Positions 44,833 to 54,627 of a DNA stretch of 64,000 nucleotides are shown piece after piece; the first letter of the stretch is position 1, and each line of letters begins with the position of its first letter. Source of the DNA: Bradyrhizobium sp. AZCC 1610 (GTDB lineage Bacteria; Pseudomonadota; Alphaproteobacteria; Rhizobiales; Xanthobacteraceae); assembly GCF_036924515.1 (NCBI RefSeq), contig NZ_JAZHRR010000001.1, forward strand, positions 1-64,000, read 5' to 3'. Under the pieces are notes generated by a model. It saw only the letters and a list, made by a program, of their open reading frames with translations. It did no database searches and was not told where the DNA came from. A program made the position numbers and the translations under genes.

Positions 44833-46123
44833 TGAAGACGCTTCCGTCTGATTTGACCTGCCAGGTCTGGATCGAACTGTTGTGATAGACCGAGTTCGAG
44901 CCGCGCTGCTTTCGCAGCTCCGCAATTGTCGGTTGCACGTAACCGGTCTCGTCGATGACGCGGGATGCGACCAGCGCCGGGCGGCCGTCCCAGCGCCAGG
45001 GCAGGGTGAATTTCGTCAGCGCTTTCGACAGCACCGGTTCGTGCAGCCGCGCGCTCTGCCAGTTGACGCCGCCGTCCACGGAGACGTCGACGCGCCTGAC
45101 CTTGCCGTTGCCGGTCCAGGCCAGTCCCCTGATCTCATAGAGGCCGGGCCCGTCGAGCGGCTTTTCAGGGCAGGGAAAGGTGATGACGGATTTGGCGTCG
45201 ATCAGCCAGGTGAAGCCGCGCGAGGTGCCGTCCGGCATCAGGTCGGTGTATTTCGAGGTTTCCTCGCGGGAGTGCCACGGCTTGTCGCCGAGCTTGATCC
45301 GGCGCAGCCACTTGATGTTGACGTTGCCTTCCCAGCCCGGCACCACCAGCCGCAGCGGATAGCCCTGTTCGGGCCGCAGCGCCTCGCCGTTTTGCGCGTA
45401 GACCACGAGACAATCGTCGAGACATTTGTCGAGCGGGAGGCTGCGGTTCATGTGCGCGCCGTCGGCGCCTTCGACCATCGCCCACTTCGCTTCCTTCTTG
45501 ACGCCTGTCTCCTCCAGCAGCGTCGATAGCCTGACCCCGGTCCATTCGGCGCAACTGACCATGCCGTGGCTGAATTGCAGCGAGTTCATCTGCGCGGCGC
45601 GCCAGTTCATGCCGCCATTGGCCGGGCATTCGATGAAATGAATGCGCGATATCGATGGGAAACGCAGGATGTCCTTCATGGTGAGCAGCAGCGGGCGCTC
45701 GACCAGCCCGTGGATCATGAGCTTGTGCTGCGCCGGATCGATGTCGGGCCGGCCCGCGTGGTGGCGCTCGAAGAATAATCCATTGGGTGTGATGATGCCG
45801 TGCAGGTCCTGCAACGGCGAAAAGCTCACCGACGATTCCGCGCTGGCGGTGAGCCAGGGGACGTTGCGCCGGATGACGGAAGCTTCGGTATCCGCCGGCC
45901 GGCCATAGGGCTGGTCGACCACGCCTGCGCCGATCGATTGCGACCAGGGGGCGTCTGCGGGGGGAGCCTCCTGCGCGGGGTCGGCGATTACGGGTTTGCC
46001 GCCAAGGGCGAGGCTGCCGGTCAGCGCCGCGCCGAGGGTGAGAAAGCTGCGTCGCCCCACGAGCGCGTCCGAGCCGACAAGATCGGAGAGAGCAAGTTTG
46101 CTGCGTAACGGGTTATGCCGCAC
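44816..46123 (-). CDS. soxC: Sulfane dehydrogenase molybdopterin subunit SoxC
   Basis: 435 residues starting at GTG 46123 with AGGGGAAG upstream. A Tat leader (VGRRSFLTLGAALTGSLALGG) is present. The molybdopterin domain has RIHFIECPANGGMNW with the Mo-binding C166, and PLRLVVPGWEGNVNIKWLRRI. The C-terminal dimerisation domain contains IRGLAWTGNGKVRRVDVSVDGGVNW. It oxidises the SoxY-bound sulfane with SoxD as electron acceptor, which gives full conversion of thiosulfate to sulfate. First gene of the cluster, directly behind the promoter region shared with soxR. Confidence 0.95.
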   Translation of the reverse strand: MRHNPLRSKLALSDLVGSDALVGRRSFLTLGAALTGSLALGGKPVIADPAQEAPPADAPWSQSIGAGVVDQPYGRPADTEASVIRRNVPWLTASAESSVSFSPLQDLHGIITPNGLFFERHHAGRPDIDPAQHKLMIHGLVERPLLLTMKDILRFPSISRIHFIECPANGGMNWRAAQMNSLQFSHGMVSCAEWTGVRLSTLLEETGVKKEAKWAMVEGADGAHMNRSLPLDKCLDDCLVVYAQNGEALRPEQGYPLRLVVPGWEGNVNIKWLRRIKLGDKPWHSREETSKYTDLMPDGTSRGFTWLIDAKSVITFPCPEKPLDGPGLYEIRGLAWTGNGKVRRVDVSVDGGVNWQSARLHEPVLSKALTKFTLPWRWDGRPALVASRVIDETGYVQPTIAELRKQRGSNSVYHNSSIQTWQVKSDGSVFNVQLA

Positions 46124-46174
46124 GTTTTCTTCCCCTCACGGCCACATCGCCGCATCATTTCTTGCTTTTTTGAA

Positions 46175-46210
46175 CCGATATCGACATTTGCTAATTTAGT
46201 CAATGCTAAA
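46175..46210 (-). promoter_or_regulatory. Predicted sox promoter with ArsR-type operator palindromes
   Basis: On the minus strand TTGACT (46203-46198) and TATCGG (46180-46175) are spaced by 17 bases, a reasonable sigma-70-type promoter reading into soxC. Overlapping the -35 box on the plus strand is TTTAGTCAATGCTAAA, with five-base inverted arms, and a second TGCTAA occurs 16 bases away. The divergent SoxR is the natural candidate to bind here. Prediction only. Confidence 0.5.
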
Positions 46211-46278
46211 CAATGGTCGGGACGTTAGTATGTTATGTGTGCTTCGCAGGCACGGAAAACCATCCCGGATTTGATGCT

Positions 46279-46644
46279 ATGAGAGCAGCCGCGGCGGCAG
46301 CCAAAGAGACACCATCCGCCCCCGGCGCCGACGATGCGGCGGCGCTGAAGAAGCTGGCGAAGCAGGCGGGCGAAGCCGCGCAACTCCTGAAAATGCTCGC
46401 CAACGAAAAGCGCCTGCTGATCCTCTGTTTTCTCGCCGTGCGCGGTGAGATGACGGTCGGGGAACTCGTCGGCATCGTCAAGCTGAGCCAGTCCGCATTG
46501 TCGCAGCATCTGGCGAAATTGCGCGCCGATGGCCTGGTCGAATTCCGGCGGACGTCGCAGACGCTGCATTATCGGGTTGCCGACGAGCGCGCGTTGCGCC
46601 TGCTGCAGGTGCTGAAAGAGATTTATTGCGGCGAACTGAAGTGA
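46279..46644 (+). CDS. soxR: ArsR-family transcriptional regulator SoxR
   Basis: 121 residues from ATG 46279; a longer frame from 46213 would begin inside the operator region, so the shorter start is preferred although neither has a strong ribosome-binding site. The winged-helix domain reads LLKMLANEKRLLILCFLAVRGEMTVGELV, with recognition helix KLSQSALSQHLAKLRADGLV and wing EFRRTSQTLHYRVAD. SoxR proteins repress sox genes in the absence of thiosulfate, sensing by cysteines. The visible cysteines are in ILCF and the C-terminal YCGELK. It is divergent from soxC. Confidence 0.88.
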   Translation: MRAAAAAAKETPSAPGADDAAALKKLAKQAGEAAQLLKMLANEKRLLILCFLAVRGEMTVGELVGIVKLSQSALSQHLAKLRADGLVEFRRTSQTLHYRVADERALRLLQVLKEIYCGELK

Positions 46645-46690
46645 CGCTTGCGGCGTTTCAGGCCCACAACGATTTTCAGGCGAGGCGGCA

Positions 46691-47377
46691 ATGGCCGAAT
46701 ATGTGGTGGAATTCGGCAAGGATGGCCGGCCGGTCGAACCGGACGGCCGGCTCGATGCGGCGGCGTTCCACCGCAACCATGCGCCGATCTGGGCGGTGCT
46801 GCAGAGATTCCTCGCCGGCAAGTCCGGTGACGTCGTGGAGGCCGGCAGCGGCACCGGCCAGCATGTCGTTCATTTTGCAAAACACACCCCCGGCATCACC
46901 TGGTGGCCGAGCGATCTCAACGACGCGCACCTGAAAAGCATCGAAGCGTGGCGCGCGCATGCCGGACTGCCGAACATTCGTCCGCCGCAGCGGATCGATC
47001 TCACCGATCCCGCATGGTCTTTGTCCATGCAAGCCGGCGGCGGTCCTGCCGAATTGCTGGCGGTGTTCTGCGCCAACGTGATCCACATCGCACCCTGGCG
47101 CGTCGCCGAGGGCCTGTTCGCCGGCGCGGGGCGATATCTGCGCGCTGACGGTCGGTTGTTTCTTTACGGCCCCTTCAAGCGCGACGGCAAGCACACCGCG
47201 ATGAGCAATGCCGTGTTCGACACCAGCCTTCGCCAGCAGGCCGCCGAATGGGGTGTGCGCGATATCGCCGATGTCGAGAAGCTCGCTGCGACGGTCGGCC
47301 TTGTACTGGTCGAAACCGTGCCAATGCCTGCCAACAACCTGATTCTGGTCTTCGGGCGAACGGCCACGTCGGCGTAA
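46691..47377 (+). CDS. SAM-dependent methyltransferase-like protein (DUF938 family)
   Basis: 228 residues. It opens with FHRNHAPIWAVLQRFL and has a SAM-binding glycine loop VVEAGSGTGQHVVHFAKHTPGITWWPSD near residue 50. Next come FCANVIHIAPWRVAEGLFAGAGRYLRADGRLFLYGPFKRDG and ADVEKLAATVGL, matching the DUF938 family. It starts 46 bases after soxR on the same strand and may be co-transcribed. The substrate is unknown. Confidence 0.85.
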   Translation: MAEYVVEFGKDGRPVEPDGRLDAAAFHRNHAPIWAVLQRFLAGKSGDVVEAGSGTGQHVVHFAKHTPGITWWPSDLNDAHLKSIEAWRAHAGLPNIRPPQRIDLTDPAWSLSMQAGGGPAELLAVFCANVIHIAPWRVAEGLFAGAGRYLRADGRLFLYGPFKRDGKHTAMSNAVFDTSLRQQAAEWGVRDIADVEKLAATVGLVLVETVPMPANNLILVFGRTATSA

Positions 47378-47392
47378 GCGACTTTCGGTACG

Positions 47393-48262
47393 TCAATTGT
47401 AGGCGAGGCACCATCCCTGACCGCGAAGCCAGCAGCGCTCGTCGGGAACGTCCTGCTCTCGGTACAGTCGTGTGACCTTTTGCCAGCCGCCACGGGTAAA
47501 GGCTTCGGCAAGCGCTTGTTCGGACGCCTCGTCGCGGCTGCCGGCGCAGGGAAAGATCGCAACTGGCGAGATCCAGTATGCAAGATAGTCCGCGCCCCTT
47601 CGCTCAATTCGGAACACCGCGCCGGCGCTCGCCGTGCGCTCCGGCGCGATGCCGCCAAATCCCTCATCCGACGTCATCGGCATGATCAGGCGGCCGCCAT
47701 CGGCGAGGTCGTCGAGCCAGCGTGTGGCAGGCCGTGTGCAGCCGGCATTGACATAGATGACATCGGCGTCATCGAACGGCACCTGCGTGCCGTCGCCCTC
47801 GATCACGGCGACATTTGCGTATAGAGCGAGGTTGGCTTTGGCTCGCGCGGCGAGAGCCCCATCATACTCGATTGCCGTCACCCGTCCCGACGGCCCGACG
47901 AGATGCGCCAGGATCGCGGTGTAATAGCCAGTGCCCGTTCCAACATGCACCACGTGTTCGCCTGCGGCGGGTGAGGCCTGGTGAATGAGATAGGCGTGCA
48001 ACGACGGTTGCCCGTTGTTGAGGCCACGCTCGGGCACGAGCGCGACCAGATCGTCGGTATAGAGATAGAGGGGATCGGCGTCGGGTGTCGAAACATAGTC
48101 ACGTAGCCACCGCCGCACCAGCCACGGTCCGGGGCCGAGAAAATCCTCGCGGGGAATGGCCGCAAACGCCTGCGTGACGCGCGCATCCACCACGTTGGCA
48201 GCGGCAAGGACCTGCTTCGCGTAGGCCGCACGGATGATACAGAGTTCGGCTTGCGCGTCCAT
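47393..48262 (-). CDS. Protein-L-isoaspartate O-methyltransferase-like protein
   Basis: 289 residues. Of two nearby ATGs, 48262 has the ideal GGAGGG spacing. It starts with a helical region and IPREDFLGPGPW. The SAM motif I is VVHVGTGTGYYTAILAHLVG, after NNGQPSLHAYLIHQASP, which resembles the PCMT substrate loop. GGRLIMPM fits the family's later motif. It is longer than classical Pcm (about 210-220) with a C-terminal extension. It may repair proteins or methylate another target. It is divergent from the HicB-like gene. Confidence 0.78.
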   Translation of the reverse strand: MDAQAELCIIRAAYAKQVLAAANVVDARVTQAFAAIPREDFLGPGPWLVRRWLRDYVSTPDADPLYLYTDDLVALVPERGLNNGQPSLHAYLIHQASPAAGEHVVHVGTGTGYYTAILAHLVGPSGRVTAIEYDGALAARAKANLALYANVAVIEGDGTQVPFDDADVIYVNAGCTRPATRWLDDLADGGRLIMPMTSDEGFGGIAPERTASAGAVFRIERRGADYLAYWISPVAIFPCAGSRDEASEQALAEAFTRGGWQKVTRLYREQDVPDERCWLRGQGWCLAYN

Positions 48263-48303
48263 TTTGCCCTCCATCTCAGGTTATGTTACATAAGATGTGT
48301 GAT

Positions 48304-48327
48304 TTGACACACTAACGGGTGTGTTAA
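48304..48327. promoter_or_regulatory. Operator-like palindrome upstream of the HicB-like gene
   Basis: TTGACACAC and GTGTGTTAA form nine-base arms with one mismatch and a six-base spacer. The left arm contains a perfect TTGACA -35 box. A second perfect palindrome, TTATGT T ACATAA, lies at 48281-48293. HicB-type antitoxins bind such sites near their own promoters; binding here is inferred. Confidence 0.55.
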
Positions 48328-48355
48328 ATAGCATAACAATCACGGGGAGGCCAGA

Positions 48356-48850
48356 TTGAAGAAGCGGCTCTATCCGGCAGTGCTGGAGCGCGGCCGGCGC
48401 GGGGCGCTCGGCGCGTGGTTTCCCGATTTCCCGGGCTGCGTTGCCGGTGGGCGATCGCAGGAAGAGGCGATCGAGAAAGCGGAGGGCGCGCTGGCGCGAG
48501 CGGTGGATGGTATGGCAGAGCAGGGCAGGCCGCTGCCGGAGCCGACGCCGATCGAGCAGATCGCGTTGCCCAAGGGGGCCGACGTCGTCGCCTATTTCAT
48601 CGTCGGGGTCGATCCGCCCGATCCGTCCGAGCGGGTCAACGTCTATTTGCCGAAGAGCCTGATTGCGCGGATCGACAAGCGCGCCACCGAGCTTGGCATG
48701 AGCCGCTCCAGCTTCTTCGGCTTCGCCGCTACGATTGCGCTTGATTGGAGTCCGGGTTTTCCGCACCCCGGCGTCGCGGATCCTCGCTCGAAGGTCCACA
48801 AGACGGGTGGAGTGCGAGCCGAAAGGAGATCGGGCAGGAAGCGGCCTTGA
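48356..48850 (+). CDS. HicB-family antitoxin-like protein, no HicA adjacent
   Basis: 164 residues from a TTG start with a strong GGGGAGG site five bases upstream. The N-terminal HicB fold has YPAVLERGRRGALGAWFPDFPGCVAGGRSQEEAIEKAEGAL. The second part has a ribbon-helix-helix-like RVNVYLPKSLIARIDKRATELGMSRSSFFGFAATIAL, the DNA-binding element of many HicB proteins. No HicA-type toxin (about 60 residues) was found in the 70 bases upstream or the 200 downstream. The C-terminal tail after residue 135 is basic and unlike the family. Confidence 0.82.
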   Translation: MKKRLYPAVLERGRRGALGAWFPDFPGCVAGGRSQEEAIEKAEGALARAVDGMAEQGRPLPEPTPIEQIALPKGADVVAYFIVGVDPPDPSERVNVYLPKSLIARIDKRATELGMSRSSFFGFAATIALDWSPGFPHPGVADPRSKVHKTGGVRAERRSGRKRP

Positions 48851-49054
48851 AAGGGCGTTTTCGGCAGAGAGAGCGGGTGAGCTACGCTCGCCCTTCTTCG
48901 GTCCAACGAAACATTTCCCACGACAGGCATCTTGCGCCCCTCGCATAGCGTGCGCCCGTTTGCGCCGGTTGATCGCGCAGCCTCACCTCTTCATAGTGCC
49001 GCGGAATTAATTGATGCGGCTCCCTCCCCGGGGCCTGCCGGGGCGGAATTGCCG

Positions 49055-50302
49055 ATGTTGGATACTACCATTGCTACCGAAGAGATCGCCAATGACGCAC
49101 GTGCGCGCGCAAATGTGCTGCGGCTCGCCGCGGCGCAGGCGCTGACCGGCGCCAATTCGGCTGTCATCTTCGCCACCGGCTCGATCGTCGGCGCGACGCT
49201 GGCGCCAAGCATCTCGCTCGCCACCGTGCCGCTATCGATGTATGTGCTGGGGCTCGCCGCCGGCACGCTGCCGACCGGCGCGATCTCGCGCGCCTATGGC
49301 CGCCGCACCGCTTTCATCATCGGCACGTTCTGCGGCGTGCTGACCGGCGCGCTCGCCGCCATCGCCGTCCTGCACGCTTCGTTCTGGCTGTTCTGCGGCG
49401 CGACGTTTCTCGGCGGTCTCTACGGCGCGGTAGCGCAGTCCTATCGTTTTGCCGCCGCCGACGGCGCCAGCACCGCGTTCCGGCCGAAGGCGGTGTCGTG
49501 GGTGATGGCGGGCGGCGTGTTCGCCGGCGTGCTCGGTCCGCAGCTCGTGCAGTGGACCATGGATATCTGGCCGCCTTATTTGTTTGCGTTCAGCTTCGTG
49601 GTGCAGGCCTTCGTCGCGCTGGTGGCGATGGCGGTGCTGTGGGGCGTCGATGCGCCAAAGCCGGCGCCGTCAGATATGCATGGCGGCCGGCCGCTGTTCG
49701 AGATCGCGCGGCAGCCGCGCTTCATTGCGGCGGCGCTGTGCGGGGTGATTGCGTACCCCATGATGAATCTCGTGATGACCTCGGCGCCGCTCGCCATGAA
49801 GATGTGCGGATTGACCGTCAGCGATTCCAATTTCGGCATTCAGTGGCACATCGTGGCGATGTACGGGCCGAGCTTCTTCACGGGCTCGCTGATCGCGCGC
49901 TTCGGCGCGCCAAAGATCGTTGCCGTCGGCCTGCTGCTGGAAGCTGCAGCCGCGGGAATCGGTCTTGCCGGCATCACCGCAATGCATTTCTGGGCGACGC
50001 TGATCGTGCTCGGCGTCGGCTGGAATTTTGCTTTTATCGGCGCCTCCGCGCTGGTGCTGGAGACGCATCGGCCGCAGGAACGCAACAAGGTGCAGGCCTT
50101 CAACGATTTCCTGGTGTTCGGGATGATGGCGCTCGGCTCGTTCTCGTCCGGCCAGTTGCTGGCGCATTACGGCTGGTCGATGGTAAACATGGTGGTGTTC
50201 CCGCCGGTGCTGCTCGGCCTTGCGGTGCTGTCGTTGGCGTCATTCGCAAAGCGCCGGGCGAAGCTGCAGGCGGTCAACGAGATTCCCGGTCCGGGTATCT
50301 GA
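49055..50302 (+). CDS. MFS transporter
   Basis: 415 residues from ATG 49055, preceded by GGCGGAA; the frame is open from 48932 but that part has no family likeness. About 12 helices are predicted. The loop after the second helix is AISRAYGRRTAFIIGTFCG, the MFS loop motif, and IARFGAPKIVAVGLL occurs in the second half. Substrate is unknown. The next gene starts 26 bases on and may be co-transcribed. Confidence 0.85.
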   Translation: MLDTTIATEEIANDARARANVLRLAAAQALTGANSAVIFATGSIVGATLAPSISLATVPLSMYVLGLAAGTLPTGAISRAYGRRTAFIIGTFCGVLTGALAAIAVLHASFWLFCGATFLGGLYGAVAQSYRFAAADGASTAFRPKAVSWVMAGGVFAGVLGPQLVQWTMDIWPPYLFAFSFVVQAFVALVAMAVLWGVDAPKPAPSDMHGGRPLFEIARQPRFIAAALCGVIAYPMMNLVMTSAPLAMKMCGLTVSDSNFGIQWHIVAMYGPSFFTGSLIARFGAPKIVAVGLLLEAAAAGIGLAGITAMHFWATLIVLGVGWNFAFIGASALVLETHRPQERNKVQAFNDFLVFGMMALGSFSSGQLLAHYGWSMVNMVVFPPVLLGLAVLSLASFAKRRAKLQAVNEIPGPGI

Positions 50303-50328
50303 TCTTCAATTTGATTGCAGGAGGCCCC

Positions 50329-50685
50329 ATGCCGTCGCGCGCCCGTCTCGATGAGTTCATTGCCGCCGTCGTCTCCGGCGACCACGCCGGCGCGATCGAG
50401 CGCTTCTACACCGAAGACGCCAGCATGCAGGAGAACGCGGCGCCGCCGCGGGTCGGCCGCGACGTCCTGGTGGCGCATGAGCGCGCGGTGCTGGAACGGG
50501 TCAAGAGCGTGACGTCAACCTGTGTGGCGTCAGTGGTCGAGGGTGATCGCGTCGCGATCAACTGGGTGTTCGAGTTCGTCTATCGTTCCGGCAAGACCGG
50601 CCGGTTCGACGAAGTCGCGCTGCAGGAATGGCGCGGCGACAGGGTCTTTCGCGAGCGGTTCTTCTACGACCCGTCGAAGCCGTAG
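50329..50685 (+). CDS. SnoaL/NTF2-like small protein
   Basis: 118 residues from an ATG with AGGAGG five bases upstream. It reads LDEFIAAVVSGDHAGAIERFYTEDASMQENAAPPRVGRDVLVAHERAVLERV and WVFEFVYRSGKTGRFDEVALQEWRGDRVFRERFFYD, the NTF2-like alpha+beta barrel. Bacterial members include isomerases and proteins of unknown role. It lies between two MFS genes on the same strand. Confidence 0.82.
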   Translation: MPSRARLDEFIAAVVSGDHAGAIERFYTEDASMQENAAPPRVGRDVLVAHERAVLERVKSVTSTCVASVVEGDRVAINWVFEFVYRSGKTGRFDEVALQEWRGDRVFRERFFYDPSKP

Positions 50686-50804
50686 TTGCCACCTGCTGAC
50701 AGTTCGGTGTCCGTCGAATTGATGGCCCTTGCAGCTTTGTTCGCTGTTGCCGACATGTGCCGGGCAAGCGCGGCAATGACGCGGCAGAAACGAAGAGGCC
50801 TCTT

Positions 50805-52031
50805 TTGGACGCGCTCAACTGCTCCCCTCGCGACGAAACCTCGATCCGCTACGACGGCTGGCGCATCGTCGTCGTCTGTTTTCTGCTGGCGACGTTCGGC
50901 TGGGGGCTCGGCTTCTATGGCCAGAGCGTCTATGTCGCCGAACTGCAGCGGCTGCACGGCTGGCCGGCATCGCTGATCTCATCCGGCACGACGTTCTTCT
51001 ATCTGTTCGGCGCCGCGCTGGTCGCGTTCGTCAGCGAAGCCATCAAGGCGTTCGGCCCGCGCAATTGCCTGGTCGCGGGAACGTTGGCGATGGCGGCGGC
51101 GGCGATCTCGATCGGGCAGGTGCGCGAGCCCTGGCAGCTTTACCTCGCCAACGCCGTGCTGGCGTTCGGCTGGGCCGGCACCAGCCTCGGCATCATCACC
51201 AATACGCTGGGCCTCTGGTTCGACAAGAAGCGCGGCATGGCGATCAGCCTGGCGCTGAACGGCGCGAGTTTTGGCGGCATCGCCGGCGTGCCGCTGCTGA
51301 TCATGGCGATCGGCTATTTCGGCTTTTCCGGCGCGATGACTGCGTCGGCGGTCGTGATGGTCGCGGTGATGGTTCCGGTGATCCTGCTGTCCGTCGGACG
51401 GCCGCCGGTCCCTGCAAGCGTCGGTGAGATCGAAGCCGCTGATGCGCCGTCGCCGACGCAAATTCGCGCGCGGGCGTTTCGCGATATCAGCTTCCTCTCG
51501 GTGTCAGCGGCGTTCGCGCTGGTGCTGTTTGCGCAGGTCGGCTTCATCGTGCACCTGATCGCGTTTCTGGATTCGGTGATCGGGCGGCAGCAGGCGGCGA
51601 TTGCGGTGGCGCTATTGACGGCGATGGCGGTGGTCGGCCGCGTGCTGTTTTCGTTCGTGATCGACCGGATGAACCAGCGGCTGGCATCCTCGCTCTCCTT
51701 CGTCAGCCAGGCGGTCGCGCTCCTTGTCGTGATCAATGTCCACAATGATTACGCGCTGATGGCCGCCTGCGCGCTGTTCGGCTTCTCGGTCGGCAATCTG
51801 ATTACGCTGCCGGCGCTGATCGTGCAGCGCGAGTTCGAACCGCGTTCGTTCGGCGTGCTGGTCAGCCTGATCACGGCGATCAACCAGATCACCTACGCAT
51901 TTGGGCCCGGCGTGGTCGGCCTGCTGCGCGATCTGTCGGGAAGCTATACGCTGCCGTTCTATGGCTGTATCGCGGTGGAACTGACGGCGGCGGCGCTGAT
52001 CATGATTCGGGGGCGCGGAAAAAGCGCGTAG
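50805..52031 (+). CDS. MFS transporter (monocarboxylate-like)
   Basis: About 408 residues. A TTG start at 50805 is chosen for its AGAGG six bases upstream; a GTG at 50757 in the same frame lacks such a site. About 12 helices are predicted. The opening YDGWRIVVVCFLLATFGWGLGFYGQSVYVAELQRLHGWPASLIS recalls monocarboxylate/oxalate-formate-type MFS carriers. WFDKKRGMAISLALNGASFGG and RSFGVLVSLITAINQITYAFGPGVVGLLRD are characteristic. Substrate is unknown. Confidence 0.83.
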   Translation: MDALNCSPRDETSIRYDGWRIVVVCFLLATFGWGLGFYGQSVYVAELQRLHGWPASLISSGTTFFYLFGAALVAFVSEAIKAFGPRNCLVAGTLAMAAAAISIGQVREPWQLYLANAVLAFGWAGTSLGIITNTLGLWFDKKRGMAISLALNGASFGGIAGVPLLIMAIGYFGFSGAMTASAVVMVAVMVPVILLSVGRPPVPASVGEIEAADAPSPTQIRARAFRDISFLSVSAAFALVLFAQVGFIVHLIAFLDSVIGRQQAAIAVALLTAMAVVGRVLFSFVIDRMNQRLASSLSFVSQAVALLVVINVHNDYALMAACALFGFSVGNLITLPALIVQREFEPRSFGVLVSLITAINQITYAFGPGVVGLLRDLSGSYTLPFYGCIAVELTAAALIMIRGRGKSA

Positions 52032-52064
52032 CCGGAATTTCGCTGCGCTTCATCCGGGCTACAA
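52032..52064. repeat. Half unit of the CGTAGCCCGG repeat between convergent genes
   Basis: TTTCGCTGCGCTTCATCCGG followed by GCTAC is one arm of the element at 25721-25808 and 38192-38271. It separates the MFS gene from the convergent VOC gene. Confidence 0.6.
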
Positions 52065-52066
52065 AA

Positions 52067-52561
52067 CTACGCTTCCCGCTGCCGCAGCAAATCCTCAAGA
52101 TCCAACCGTTTCGTGAACATCGCCAGCGATCCGTCCTCCGCGCGCGGCCATTCCTCCTGCGGCCGGTCGCGGTAGAGTTCGACGCCGTTCTGGTCGGGAT
52201 CGCGCAAATAGAGCGCCTCGCTGACGCCGTGGTCGCTGGCGCCATCAAGTTCGATGCCGGCCTCGATCACGCGATACAGCGCATCCGCCAGCGCCGGGCG
52301 CGTGGGATAGAGAATGGCGGTGTGAAACAGCCCGGTGGTGCCAGGCGGAGGCGGATGGCCGCCTTTGCTTTCCCAGGTGTTGAGCCCGATGTGATGGTGA
52401 TAGCCGCCGGCCGAAATGAATGCGGCACCGGAGCCCATGCGCTGCATCACCTCAAAGCCGAGCACGCCGCAATAGAAGGCGAGCGCGCGTTCGAGATCGG
52501 CGACCTTGAGATGGACATGCCCGATCCGGGTGCCGGAATTGATGGGTGGGGTTGGGGGCAT
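52067..52561 (-). CDS. VOC-family protein (glyoxalase/extradiol dioxygenase fold)
   Basis: 164 residues from ATG 52561, preceded by AAGGA. The beta-alpha-beta-beta-beta modules are visible: IGHVHLKVADLERALAFYCGVLGFEV, then GGYHHHIGLNTWES and LYLRDPDQNGVELYRDRP. Metal ligands could be H in GHVHLKV, H in YHHHIG and E in NGVELY, as in catechol-2,3-dioxygenase-like members. The reaction is unknown. The frame extends upstream to 52693 through repeat DNA, which is excluded. Confidence 0.85.
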   Translation of the reverse strand: MPPTPPINSGTRIGHVHLKVADLERALAFYCGVLGFEVMQRMGSGAAFISAGGYHHHIGLNTWESKGGHPPPPGTTGLFHTAILYPTRPALADALYRVIEAGIELDGASDHGVSEALYLRDPDQNGVELYRDRPQEEWPRAEDGSLAMFTKRLDLEDLLRQREA

Positions 52562-52574
52562 GGGTTTTTCCTTC

Positions 52575-52715
52575 GAGCGGCTGGCGTGCCCCGGATGCGG
52601 CGCAGCGCGAAAGCGGTGCGCTGCTAAGCCGGGGCCTGGTTGGAGCTGGCATGGGTCCCGGCTCTGCAGTGCACCGCTGAAGAAGCGCTGCACTGCGTCC
52701 GGGACACGTAGTCAC
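52575..52715. repeat. Dispersed repeat (TGCCCCGGATGCGGCGCAGCG type)
   Basis: Starts GTGCCCCGGATGCGGCGCAG, has AAGCCGGGGCC and TGGGTCCCGGCTCTGCAGTG within, and ends CTGCGTCCGGGACACG. It shares elements with 19353-19510 and lies upstream of the VOC gene, so it may contain or insulate its promoter. Confidence 0.6.
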
Positions 52716-52724
52716 GGACTGCAA

Positions 52725-53270
52725 TCACGCAAGATCGGACACCTCTCCATCCGGCAATCCGAACTCGAACGTGTTCAGCGTCATCGACACCATGGTGTAG
52801 TAGCCGCACAGCCCGATCACCTCGACGATCCCGCGTTCGGTGAGCACCTTCACGGCTTCATCATACAGCGCCTGCGACACGCCGTGACCCTCATGCAGCG
52901 ATTTGGCGACGTCGTAGATCATCCTGCCCTTGGGGTCATCGAACACAGGCGTGCGGCGGTCGCGGATGTCCTCGATGATCTTCGGATCCATGCCGCCTTT
53001 CAACGCCAGTCGTTTGTGCGCGAACCATTCGTAATGCGAGGTCCAGTGCCGCGCGGTGACGAGGATTGCGATATCGGAAAGCTTTGCGGGAAAGATCGTG
53101 TTGAATCGCAGTTGCTCGCCGAGCCGCGTGGCGTGCCGCGCCATCTCCGGGCTGTTGAGCCAGGCCATCATCGGCGCGGGCGGGGCGCCGCGCTTGCCTG
53201 ATATCGCTTCGTCGTAGGTTTCTTTCTGGTCGGTGCTCATTTCGCCAGGCGAAAGCAACTTCAACCGCAT
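52725..53270 (-). CDS. Carboxymuconolactone decarboxylase-family protein without the CxxC pair
   Basis: 181 residues from ATG 53270, preceded by AGAGGAAA. The all-helical CMD fold is suggested by LSDIAILVTARHWTSHYEWFAHKRLALKGGM, LYDEAVKVLTERGIVEVIGLCGYYTMVSMTLNTFEF. AhpD-type members have a redox CxxC in the EW..H region; here it is EWFAHKRLA, so peroxidase activity is unlikely. The function is unknown. It is divergent from the acyl-CoA dehydrogenase pair. Confidence 0.82.
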   Translation of the reverse strand: MRLKLLSPGEMSTDQKETYDEAISGKRGAPPAPMMAWLNSPEMARHATRLGEQLRFNTIFPAKLSDIAILVTARHWTSHYEWFAHKRLALKGGMDPKIIEDIRDRRTPVFDDPKGRMIYDVAKSLHEGHGVSQALYDEAVKVLTERGIVEVIGLCGYYTMVSMTLNTFEFGLPDGEVSDLA

Positions 53271-53430
53271 GCCCGTTTCCTCTTGTTTTTCAATCGTCAC
53301 GGCTTTGCGCATACACCCGATCGGGCGTCATGACTACCGTCGGCACCGCATGGGCTGACATCAGACATATATTGAATTCCACCACGCGAGGGCTAAGGTC
53401 AGCTCCAACATCCCACATGGAAACGCCATC

Positions 53431-54615
<1,185 letters not shown>

Positions 54616-54627
54616 GCGCGCTCCACG

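Noticed and set aside
49498..50328. An apparent long N-terminal extension of the SnoaL-like protein
   Set aside because: It reads through the MFS gene in another frame; the ATG at 50329 has an AGGAGG site and matches the family's start.
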